Positions 25,206 through 34,700 of a stretch of 64,000 nucleotides of DNA are shown piece by piece. A program made the position numbers and the translations under genes. Source of the stretch: Chitinophagaceae bacterium UBA4857 (GTDB taxonomy: Bacteria; Bacteroidota; Bacteroidia; Chitinophagales; Chitinophagaceae); contig DHEF01000053.1 of assembly GCA_002399735.1 (NCBI GenBank), forward strand, positions 61,613 to 125,612. The letters run 5' to 3'. Numbering within the stretch: the stretch's first letter is position 1; each line of letters starts with the position of its first letter. A model generated the notes under the pieces. The model saw only the letters and a program-made list of their open reading frames with translations. It was not told the origin of the DNA and ran no database searches.

Positions 25206-25717
25206 TCCTTATGTGGACAATACCGAAAGGTTCGAATAGCTAATGTCGTTTTTTTTCTTTTTGGTATTACATATTGTATCAGTCGCCACACCCCCCAAGC
25301 TAAAGCACCTATTGTACCACCTAAACTGTTTAATATAATATCATCTATATCAAAAACGCCGCAGCCGGTGTATAGCTGTATATATTCAAAGCCACAACTG
25401 ATTAAGCAAACGGTTATTATTGATAGTATAAAACCAAAGCGACGAAAAGCAAGGAAAGGGAGTAAAAAACCAAGTGGCATAAAGCCTATAATATTGCCCG
25501 CAATGTTTTTAAATTTATAAGTGGTGCTTTTGTTGCTGTAATATATTTTTTTAACGGATGCAAACGGAATGGTGTTGATGCCACTTTGCCTTTTGTTGTT
25601 GGAGTGCTGTTGCACACGAAATGTGCCGGGCTCGTTTTTTAGTAAAATAAAATGACAAAGTACCGCCATATTGAGTAATAAAACTAACCAACCTGTTTTG
25701 TGTAGTATTTGTTTCAT
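25151..25717 (-). CDS. VanZ-like membrane protein with repeat-derived C-terminal tail
   Basis: The 188-residue protein starts at ATG 25717 (MKQILHKTGWLVLLL). The frame is open for 47 more codons upstream but overlaps the divergent promoter region. It has four or five membrane helices and the VanZ-family motifs NIAGNIIGFMPLGFLLP and GFEYIQLYTGCGVFDIDDII followed by NSLGGTIGA. Family members are linked to teicoplanin resistance in Gram-positives, but their role in Bacteroidota is unknown. The last 30 or so residues (after RKKTTLAIRTF) are not membrane-like, and their DNA matches an intergenic repeat found elsewhere. The natural C-terminus was therefore probably altered when a repeat moved in. 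Confidence 0.8.
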   Translation of the reverse strand: MKQILHKTGWLVLLLNMAVLCHFILLKNEPGTFRVQQHSNNKRQSGINTIPFASVKKIYYSNKSTTYKFKNIAGNIIGFMPLGFLLPFLAFRRFGFILSIITVCLISCGFEYIQLYTGCGVFDIDDIILNSLGGTIGALAWGVWRLIQYVIPKRKKTTLAIRTFRYCPHKDNVMPTLGGNSCQYTKLL

Positions 25718-25847
25718 CTGTGTAGTTTTGAGTGCTTGTATGTAACAAAATTGTATTGCGGTATATTTTTTAGCAATTTGTTTCTGCAAACGGGCAAAAT
25801 TTGTCTGCAAACAAAAGAGTAGGTCTGTGTAGTATCGGCTATAATTG

Positions 25848-25855
25848 TAGATTTG
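25848..25855 (+). promoter_or_regulatory. Candidate -7 element TAGATTTG for the LytS-type kinase
   Basis: It matches TAnnTTTG exactly and ends three bases before the ATG at 25859, so the transcript would be leaderless or nearly so. The -33 box is imperfect (TCTG at 25824-25827). Confidence 0.5.
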
Positions 25856-25858
25856 CAT

Positions 25859-26875
25859 ATGCGTAGCCGGTATTTGCTTTTTGCGGTTTGTTTTGTTGTT
25901 TATTATTTACTGTTACATATTGCTTTTGGTTTTCCTACGCTAATGCAGTATGGCTTAACCCGTCGTGTTTTTGAAAATATTACTGTACTGGATTTTGTTT
26001 TTTCTTTACTCACGGCTTTTGTTCCTTATGTCGTTTTATTACGTTGTTACCCTGCAAAAAAATGGCTGCATTGTATTGGCTGGGTAATAATTGGGGTGGG
26101 GCTTCTGTTTCTCATGCGCTATGGTATTACAGAAGTAATCTCAGTAAAAGGCAGCGAAGCTGCTTATCGTAATCCCGTACGATTGCGTACTTTTTTTAAT
26201 CGTTACATTTTATACATCATTGTTTATACCATTTACGGCATTGGTTTTTATTTTATCCGGTATGCTTATTTTCAGGAGTTGCAACAAAAAGAGCTGGAAT
26301 TGCAAAGCCGGCAGGCGGAATTATCTTTTTTACGATCGCAGGTTAACCCCCATTTTTTGTTTAATACCTTAAATAATATTTATTCCTTGGTGTATTTGCA
26401 ATCGCCAAAAGCGTTGGAAACCATTACGGGTTTTTCTGATATTATGCGGTATATGCTGTACGACAGTACCAAAGATGTACCATTGGCGATGGAAATAACC
26501 TACATAGAAAAGTATATTGATTTGCAGCAATTAAAAAATGCCCAGCCGTCAACCATAGTATTTACAAAAAAAGGTGATATGGAACATACTTATCTGCCAC
26601 CATTATTATTAATTCCCTTTGTAGAAAATGCGTTTAAACATGGTGAATTATCCGAAGCAACAGATAAGTTGGAATTAGCCATTACCAATGCAGATAAACA
26701 AACTGTTTTTTATTGCCATAATAAAATTGCCAATATTAAAAAAGATGCAACGGGTGGTATTGGATTAAAAAATGTACAGCGCAGGTTGGAATTATTGTTT
26801 CCCGGTAAACATGTATTGGAAATAATAAACGGCCCTATTTATTTTACCGTAAAACTAAAATTAATACATGATTGA
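25859..26875 (+). CDS. LytS/YehU-type sensor histidine kinase
   Basis: The 338-residue kinase starts at ATG 25859. Four membrane helices (about residues 7-24, 43-61, 72-88 and 115-134) and a coiled segment rich in Glu, Gln and Leu precede the His_kinase domain. The phospho-accepting His165 lies in LRSQVNPHFLFNTLNNIYSL. The ATP-binding part shows IPFVENAFKHGE and GGIGLKNVQRRLELLFPG. It overlaps its LytTR partner gene by eight bases, so the pair is co-translated. This type usually senses membrane or small-molecule cues, and the cue is unknown. It is divergent from the VanZ gene and could regulate it, which is a guess from position. Confidence 0.92.
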   Translation: MRSRYLLFAVCFVVYYLLLHIAFGFPTLMQYGLTRRVFENITVLDFVFSLLTAFVPYVVLLRCYPAKKWLHCIGWVIIGVGLLFLMRYGITEVISVKGSEAAYRNPVRLRTFFNRYILYIIVYTIYGIGFYFIRYAYFQELQQKELELQSRQAELSFLRSQVNPHFLFNTLNNIYSLVYLQSPKALETITGFSDIMRYMLYDSTKDVPLAMEITYIEKYIDLQQLKNAQPSTIVFTKKGDMEHTYLPPLLLIPFVENAFKHGELSEATDKLELAITNADKQTVFYCHNKIANIKKDATGGIGLKNVQRRLELLFPGKHVLEIINGPIYFTVKLKLIHD

Positions 26876-27575
26876 GGCATCGGTTATACGTTGTGCAGTA
26901 ATTGATGATGAGTTTTTGTCGGTAGAACTGATAGCTAACTACATACGACAAACACCCGGCCTGCAATTAGTATTGGCTACTACCAAACCCGGTGAGGTAT
27001 TGCAGCTGCTGGCACAAGATGCGATTGATTTACTTTTTGTGGATATACAAATGCCCGAATTGACAGGTATAGAAATAACCCGGTTAATTGGTAAAAAAGT
27101 AAAAGTAATATTTACTACGGCTTATGCAAATTATGCAGTGGATGGATTTGAACTGGATATAACCGATTTTTTATTGAAGCCGGTTGCTTATGATAGATTT
27201 TTGACAGCAGTTGATAAGGTAAAAACTAAAATGAATGAGTTGCCTGCATTAGTAACAGCACCCACGCTTGACCATATTTTTGTAAAAACTACTTACCGTA
27301 ACAAGCGGGTAAATTTTTCCGATATTTTTTACCTGGAAGCCCTGCGGGATTATATTGGTTTTCATACTACCGGTGGTAAATTGTTAACGCTGGCTAGTAT
27401 GCGTAACCTGGAAACTATTTTACCCGCTGACCAGTTTATACGCATACATAAATCCTACTTAATTAATAAAACCAAGATTGATTTTGTTGAAAAAGGCCAG
27501 GTGGTTATTAATAATGTAGCACTACCTATAGGTAATGCTTACCGGGAAAGTTTTTTGAAGGGTGTGGGGTTGTGA
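26868..27575 (+). CDS. LytTR-family response regulator
   Basis: A 235-residue regulator. The receiver domain has Asp13-Asp14, the phospho-accepting Asp59 (LFVDIQMPELTG), Thr83-84 and Lys104. The LytTR DNA-binding domain occupies about residues 137-235 (IFVKTTYRNKRVNFSDIFYL through IRIHKSYLINKTKID). LytTR domains bind paired direct repeats rather than palindromes. It is coupled to the upstream LytS-type kinase by an eight-base overlap, which makes a textbook two-component pair. No target site was recognised in the window. Confidence 0.93.
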   Translation: MIEASVIRCAVIDDEFLSVELIANYIRQTPGLQLVLATTKPGEVLQLLAQDAIDLLFVDIQMPELTGIEITRLIGKKVKVIFTTAYANYAVDGFELDITDFLLKPVAYDRFLTAVDKVKTKMNELPALVTAPTLDHIFVKTTYRNKRVNFSDIFYLEALRDYIGFHTTGGKLLTLASMRNLETILPADQFIRIHKSYLINKTKIDFVEKGQVVINNVALPIGNAYRESFLKGVGL

Positions 27576-27606
27576 TAGACTGTTTTATTTGAAAATGATA
27601 AAAATA

Positions 27607-27687
27607 TTTCCCGCAGATAAACGCTGATTTCTCTCGCAGATTTTCGCCGATGATTTGCCTATCTGCGACAATCTGTGGGAGAAAAAT
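27607..27687 (+). repeat. CGCAGAT-type intergenic repeat
   Basis: CCCGCAGATAAACGCTGATT is followed by CTCGCAGATTTTCGCCGAT and closes with ATCTGCGACAATCTGTGGGA, so its ends are roughly complementary. Sequences of this style are scattered in many bacterial genomes (recalled, not checked). With 27698-27842 it fills the 320-base gap 27576-27895, which has no gene. Confidence 0.65.
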
Positions 27688-27697
27688 AATCTACAAA

Positions 27698-27842
27698 CTG
27701 CCCAATTCATAATCCACAGCCCAAAAGCTGCCCGATTGCAGCGAAAAGCCCGCAAGCCCCGACGCAGGAGGGGCGAGGACTTGTAGAGGAAAGCGGGGAC
27801 TGCAGCTCATCCGTGTTACTACTGTTCACAGCCCCAAATCAC
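27698..27842 (-). repeat. GC-rich intergenic repeat, inverted copy of 9583-9712
   Basis: Read on the minus strand: GATTTGGGGCTGTGAACAGT, GTAACACGG, GCAGTCCCCGCTTT, TCTACAAGTCC, CGCCCCTCC, then TTTTCGCTGCAATCGGGCAG. The module order is the same as at 9583-9712, with a 21-base exact core. Confidence 0.75.
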
Positions 27843-27882
27843 TAATCTACCGAACAGTTTAAGCCGCAAGCAGTTTATACCT

Positions 27883-27890
27883 TAATTTTG
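27883..27890 (+). promoter_or_regulatory. Candidate -7 element TAATTTTG for ruvA
   Basis: Exact TAnnTTTG, ending five bases before the ruvA ATG, which implies a leaderless or very short-leader transcript. No good TTTG is seen at the -33 position. Confidence 0.55.
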
Positions 27891-27895
27891 CCGCC

Positions 27896-28477
27896 ATGAT
27901 AGCGTTTTTAAAAGGAAATTTTGCGGTTAAAACCCCTGCCATGGTAATAATGGATGTTGGTGGCGTAGGGTATGAGCTGCAAATAAGTTTAAACACTTAC
28001 TCACACATACTGGATCAGCCATCGGGCAAGCTGCTTACCCATTTGTTAATACGGGAAGATGCGCATATTCTCTTCGGCTTTTTCGATCAGGCCGAAAAAG
28101 ACATGTTTTTACACCTCATCAGCGTATCAGGTATTGGTGCCTCCACCGCAAGGGTAATGCTTTCGTACATGAAACCGGCCGAGGTTATTGCGGCCATTGT
28201 GGGTGGCGACAGTAAAACGCTGGAAAGTGTAAAAGGCATTGGCAAAAAAACAGCCGAAAGGGTAGTGCTGGAGTTAAAAGACAAGCTGGCAAAGCACCCT
28301 GTAGAAACAAATATTTTACCGGTGAAAAACAATACTTTGCGTCAGGATGCGTTAAATGCCTTGGTTACCTTGGGTATTGGCCGTCCGGCTGCCGAGCAGG
28401 CTTTGCAAAAAGTGCTTGCACAAACACCGGATTTACCCCTGGAAGACCTGATAAAAGCTGTTTTACGTATCCTCTGA
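27896..28477 (+). CDS. ruvA: Holliday junction branch migration protein RuvA
   Basis: The 193-residue protein shows the three RuvA domains. An OB-fold N-terminus (MIAFLKGNFAVKTPAMVIMD) is followed by two helix-hairpin-helix elements, SGIGASTARVML near residue 80 and VKGIGKKTAERVVLELKDKL near 112-131. A flexible linker leads to domain III (DALNALVTLGIGRPAAEQAL), which stimulates RuvB. RuvA recognises four-way junctions and guides RuvB in branch migration during recombination repair. sprA lies 288 bases downstream; I recall ruvA next to sprA in other Bacteroidota, so the order may be old, but I cannot check that here. Confidence 0.96.
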   Translation: MIAFLKGNFAVKTPAMVIMDVGGVGYELQISLNTYSHILDQPSGKLLTHLLIREDAHILFGFFDQAEKDMFLHLISVSGIGASTARVMLSYMKPAEVIAAIVGGDSKTLESVKGIGKKTAERVVLELKDKLAKHPVETNILPVKNNTLRQDALNALVTLGIGRPAAEQALQKVLAQTPDLPLEDLIKAVLRIL

Positions 28478-28516
28478 GACCAATGGTTTTAAATTAGCCT
28501 ATTATTTTTTGGTTGT

Positions 28517-28620
28517 CGGCTGCAGTACCCTGATGGATTGTCCCTTGTTTTTAACCCCGATTGAGGCTTGTGGGTTGGTTCGGGGCGACGCTTCGTTCAA
28601 CAGTAGTAACACCCATGATC
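28517..28620 (+). repeat. Intergenic mosaic repeat, AACCCCGATTGAGG module
   Basis: GCTGCAGTACCC, ATTGTCCCTTG, TTTTTAACCCCGATTGAGGC, TTCGGGGCGACGCTTCGTTC, AACAGTAGTAA. It is the same architecture as 23863-23960 and 58089-58195. It lies between ruvA and sprA, where I see no gene and no terminator. Confidence 0.75.
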
Positions 28621-28765
28621 ATTTGGCACCTGGTGGTTTAAACTTTTGTGTTTTATGGGAAAAGCAAAAACATACACACACAAAAGTTAACCTTAGTACC
28701 ATGGTAAAATCAATATTTAAAACATTGCCTCCCAGAAGAATTTTTTTCCGGAAACTAATTAGATT

Positions 28766-31700
28766 GTGAGAGACAACAACCAGAATTTGAACACTGCTAC
28801 CATCGTTCGCACATTGGTTACAATTTTTATATTGTGTACCTGTCATTTCTCGTATGCAGGTTTTTTGCCCAATAAAAACATTTTTGATACCGTACCAAAA
28901 GGCAATGACAGCCTGCGTTATCCCTTACGCGACCGCTACGGCGACCCCTACAATAACCGCTACCGCAACAGTTTTGATTTAAAAGATACCGGTTTTGTAA
29001 AACGTAACATTGAGTACGATCCCATTACCAAAGAATACTACATTATTGAAAAAATAGGCGACAAATATTACCGTTCGCCCATGACTTTTAGCATGGACGA
29101 ATTTTTGCGTATGCAGGGTAAGGAAGATGAGAACGAATACTTTCGTAAAAGGTCGCAATTGCTTACCAATATGAACCGCCGGGGCTATAAACCCAGGTTT
29201 AATATTAAAAACGAATGGTTTAACCGCCTGATTGGCACCGGCCGTATTGATATTAAACCATCCGGTTATGTAGATATGTTGGTGGGGTACCAGGGCCAGA
29301 AAATTAATAACCCAACCTTACCCGAACGGGCCCGCCGCAATGGGGGACTGGATTTTGATATGAATGCCCAGTTTCAGGTAGATGCCAATATTGGCGATAA
29401 ACTGCGTTTACCCATTAACTATAATACCCTTGCCAACTTTGAGTTTGAAAACCAGTTAAACCTTAACTACCTGGGTAAAGATGATGAAATTGTAAAACAA
29501 TTTCAGTTAGGTAATGTAGCGTTTAACTCAAAAGGAACTTTAATACCCAGTGTAAACTCCTTGTTTGGTGTACGCACCCAGTTGCAGTTTGGTAAATTAT
29601 TTGTAACGGGAGTGTTGGCCAATCAGCGTGCCCAGCGTCAGTCCATGCAATTGCAGGGTGGGGCAGCTTCAATGGATTTTTCGTTACGTGCCGATGAATA
29701 TGAAGAAAATCGACACTTTTTACTGTCGCAATACTTTCGCAACAACTTTAACAATGCCATGAGTGAGCTGCCGATTGTAAAATCGCCGGTTCAGATTTTA
29801 AGGATGGAAGTATGGGTAACCAACCGTACCGGTGTTACTACCGATACCCGCGATGTGGTAGCTTTAATGGACTTAGGCGAAAATGCTCCTTACAATCCGT
29901 CATGGGGCGGCAGTCCCGATGTACGGGCATATAATAATGCCAATACATTATATAATACCATTACCGCTAATCCGGCCAACCGTAGTTCATCCAACGTACA
30001 GAATTATTTATCGGGTTTAGGCATGACGGCGGTACAAGAGTTTGAAAAAACTTTTGCCCGTAAACTGCAACCTTCCGATTATTATTTTAACCAGCAAATA
30101 GGTTTTTTATCGTTAAACCAACCCTTACAGCCGGATGAGGTGTTGGGTGTGGCTTTTCAATATTCCTACAACGGACAAACATTGCAAGTAGGAGAGTTTT
30201 CGCAGGATGTGTCGCCGGATTCCACCGCCAACTCGCAAAAAGTGTTGTTCTTAAAAATGTTGAAAGCAACATCGCAGCGTACCAATCTTCCAATCTGGGA
30301 CCTGATGATGAAGAACGTTTACTCCGTGGGTTATGGTAACCTGGAACGTCAGGATTTTACGCTTGATGTTTTGTACGAAGAACCGAGTTTAGGCGAAAAA
30401 CGTTACCTGCCACCAACCGATGTTGATCCGCAGCATGAAGGTCAGCCCATTATATCATTATTAAATCTGGATAGGTTAAATAATCAGAACGACCCACAAC
30501 CGGATGGTAAGTTTGACTACATAGAAAATTATACCGTTTTATCGCAAATGAGCCGGATTATTTTTCCGGTGCTGGAACCTTTTGGTCGTGATTTAGAGTA
30601 TGTATATAGCTCACCGGCCATGCGTGAAAAATATATTTACTATCCGCTGTACGATACTATTAAAGCTATTGCACAAACTTATGCCAACTTAAATAGGTTT
30701 AAAATTAAAGGCCGTTCAAAAACAACCTCTATGGGCGGTGGTTTGGGCGAGTATCAATTAGGATTTAATATTCCCAGAGGCTCGGTAAGTGTAACTGCTG
30801 CCGGGCAAATTTTACAGGAAAACATTGACTACGAAATTAATTACGATTTAGGCACACTAAGGGTTATCAATCAGTCCATTTTAAACTCTGGTGTACCGGT
30901 TGATATACAATATGAAAACCAGGCTACCTTTGGTTTACAGCAAAAAAACTTTTTAGGTGTAAGGTTAGATTACTTACACAATAAAAACCTGAGCATTGGT
31001 GCTACCATGGCCCGTTTGGGCGAAAGGCCGTTTTTTGTAAAACAGGCTTATGGCGAAGATCCGGTACGTAATACGATGTATGGTTTAGATATTGATTACC
31101 GCAAGGACGTACCTCGTTTAACCAAGTGGTTAAATAAATTACCTTTTTACAATAGCCAAGCAATGTCCAATATAACCGGATATGCCGAAGCAGCCTATTT
31201 AAAACCAGGCCACGCCAAACAAATTGGTAAAGGCAACAGCGGTGTAATTTTTATTGATGACTTTGAAGGCACCCGTGCAAATATAGATTTACGTTTTCCT
31301 ATCATTAGCTGGACACTGGCTTCTACGCCACAAATGTTTCCGGAAGCAACTTTAAATAACGACCTGGCTTATGGTTACAACCGTGCAAAATTGGCCTGGT
31401 ATAATATTGAACCGGTTTTACAGGAAAAAAATAATCCCAATAATCCGCTACGCAGCGATTTGAATGAGCTGTCTAAGTTTGAAGTACGTCAGGTATTGCA
31501 ACGTGAAATTTTTCCTAATCGTAGCCTGGACTTTGGACAAGGGTTGTTAAATACTTTCGATTTAGCTTTTTACCCACGCAGAAAAGGCCCTTATAATTTT
31601 GAAAACCGTGCCGGTCGTATTGATGCCAATAACCGATTAACCAATCCCGGACAAGCTTGGGGTGGTATTATGCGTAATATTGATCAGATAGATTTTGAAA

Positions 31701-34700
31701 CCAATAATATTGAGTACATCGAATATTGGGTACAAGATCCATTTATTAATAATCCATCCAGCCCCGGAGGTAAGTTAATTTTTAACTTAGGTAATATTTC
31801 TGAAGATGTATTAAAAGATGGTAAACGCCAATATGAAAATGGTTTACCTACACCTAATAATCCTGGTGCCAAAGTAGATGAAACAACGGTTTGGGGTAAA
31901 GTACCTGCTAATCCCATGCAAATTACCAATGCCTTTAATATTGATGAGGCAGACCGTGTACATCAGGATGTAGGTTTTGATGGTTTATCTGACGAAGAAG
32001 AACGAGTGAAGTTTGCCGCTTATTTAAGTAGCTTGCCACCGGCGGCGGCAGCAGCAGCACAAGCCGATCCATCTAACGATAATTTTAAACCTTATCGTGA
32101 TGCTTCTTACGATGCAGCCAACGCCGGTATTTTGGAGCGTTACAGTAATGTAAATAATCCGCATGGCAACTCACCAATAAATAATGGTACCAGCCAGTTT
32201 GTAAATGCATTTACACAGTATCCCGATGCGGAAGAGTTAAACCGTGACAATACCTTAAATGAGGCGGAGGAGTACTTTCAATATTCGGTCGATATGAAAC
32301 CCTTTATGACAGTTGGTACTAACTTTATTACAGATGTACGTGAAGTTCAGGTGCAATTGGCCAACGGGAATACTTCTATGGTTAAATGGTATTTATTCCG
32401 AATTCCTATTAAAGATTATGAAAGTAAAGTAGGTAATATACCCGACTTTAAATCTATCCGTTTTATTCGTATGTTCATGACCGGCTTTAACGATGAGCAG
32501 GTAGTACTTCGTTTTGGTAAATTAGAGTTGGTACGTAACCAATGGCGCCAGTACCAATATAAAATTGATACAACCGGTAATTACAATAATATACCGGCCA
32601 ACGATCCTACACAGTTTAATACGCTGGCGGTTAACATGGAGGAAAATGACCAGCGCCAACCGGTTAAGTATGTAATGCCTCCGGGTGTTGACAGACAACA
32701 ACAAATAAGCAATAATAATGTGCAACTGTTTTTAAATGAGCAGGCATTAAGTGTACAGCTTTGCGATTTGCCAAAAGGTGAAACAAGAGGTGTATTTAAA
32801 AATATGAACCTGGACATGCGTCAGTATGGTAAACTGCGTATGTTTATACATGCCGAAAGCCGTGGTTTTGGCGGTGCTGATGTATTGCGTGATAATGATT
32901 TGTCGGCCGTAGTAAGAATTGGTAGCGATTTGCAGGGTAACTATTACGAGGTGAAAATTCCTTTAAAGAAAACGCCTTTTGGTGCAACAGATAGTTTAGC
33001 CATCTGGCCTGAACTAAATAATCTGGATTTTGATTTAAACATCCTGACCAAATTAAAAATGAGCAGGAACAGTAGTGGTGCCAATGCTTCGTTGTACTAT
33101 AAAGAAGTAGATGCAGCCACAGGACGTACCTATGCTATTATGGGTAATCCTAATTTAGGCGAAGTACGCTCCATGTTAATGGCGGTAGAAAATACACAAT
33201 TGGAAACAGCCTGTGCGGAAGTATGGTTTAACGAGTTACGTTTTTCTAACCTGGATGAAGATGGCGGTTGGGCGGCAACGGGCCGTGTAGATATTACATT
33301 GGCCGATTTAGGTCGTATAACCGTTTCAGGTTCGGCCAGGAGTGCAGGTTTTGGTACACTGGAACAAAGGGTAAACGAACGTAGCAGGGAAGATGTATAT
33401 AATTTTGACGTGGCCGCGAATATAGATGCCGGTAGATTATTGCCACGTAGCGCATTAATTCAAATACCGGTGTATGCCGGTTATAGTCGCATGGTAAGTA
33501 CACCGGAGTATGATCCGTTTGATCTGGATATTAAATACAAGGATAAATTACGTGCAGCTAATGCAGCCGACAGAGATTCTATCAGAGGCCAGGCGCAGGA
33601 TGTTACTACTATTAAAACATTAAACTTTACCAATGTAAAGAAAATGCTGGCGCCGGGTAAAAGGCCACAACTCTGGAGTTTATCCAATTTTGATGTTAGT
33701 TACTCATACATTAACACCACCCGTTATAATCCTTTAATTGAACATGAGGAGCTGGAACGTACCCGTGCGGCACTGGGCTATAACTATTTAATACAACCTA
33801 AGTTTGTGGAGCCGTTTAAACGCCTCATCAAATCAAACTCAAAATGGTTAACCTTTATTAAAGAGTTTAACTTTAATTACCTGCCTTCGCAGTTATCATT
33901 TAAGGCCGATGTGTATCGTCAGTTTGGTGCTATACGTCCGCGTAATATTGGTGGCGGTAAATATAAAATACCCGAAACCTACGATAAGTATTTTACGTTT
34001 GACAGGTTCTATATTTTACAGTGGGATTTAACCAAATCCATCAACATTAATTTTAATGCTACCAATTATGCCCGTATAGATGAGCCTTTTGGTAGAATTG
34101 ATACCAGAGAGAAAAAAGATTCGGTTAGGGGCAACCTCTTTAATGGTGGCCGCAACACCCAATACATGCAGGACTTAACAGTTGGCTATCGTTTGCCAAC
34201 AGAAAAATTTCCGATATTGGATTGGACAACAGGGCGATTTACCTATAAAACTTCTTATAACTGGTTAGCCGCTTCGTTGTTGGCACGTGAATTAGGTAAT
34301 ACATTATCTAATGCACAAACCCGTACGTTTAATGCCGAGTTAAACTTTGAACAGTTATATGCTAAAAGCAGATTTTTACGGGCCGTAAATTCCGATCCGC
34401 AACCACGTAATGCCAATGGTAACAGGGGGCAAAATAATCCGGCAGCACCTGATCAACCGGCGGCTCCAAAAGTAAAAGCACCACCCATTGTTATTACCGA
34501 TTCTATGCGGGCTAACATGACTAAAAAAGAAATCCGCAACTATATACGTAAAGCTAAAAAAGAAGCTCGTCGTTTGGCCCGTGATGAAAGACGTAAAGAA
34601 AGAGAAGCAAGACGTAATCAACCCATGGAAGTAAATGGTGTGGTACGAGCAGTAGGCAATGTTGTTACGGCTGTTAAACGTGTAGGTATTGATTATTCGC

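Noticed and set aside
28509..28769. Open frame of 86 codons between ruvA and sprA
   Set aside because: It covers a copy of the mosaic repeat and runs into the sprA start; the composition is not protein-like.
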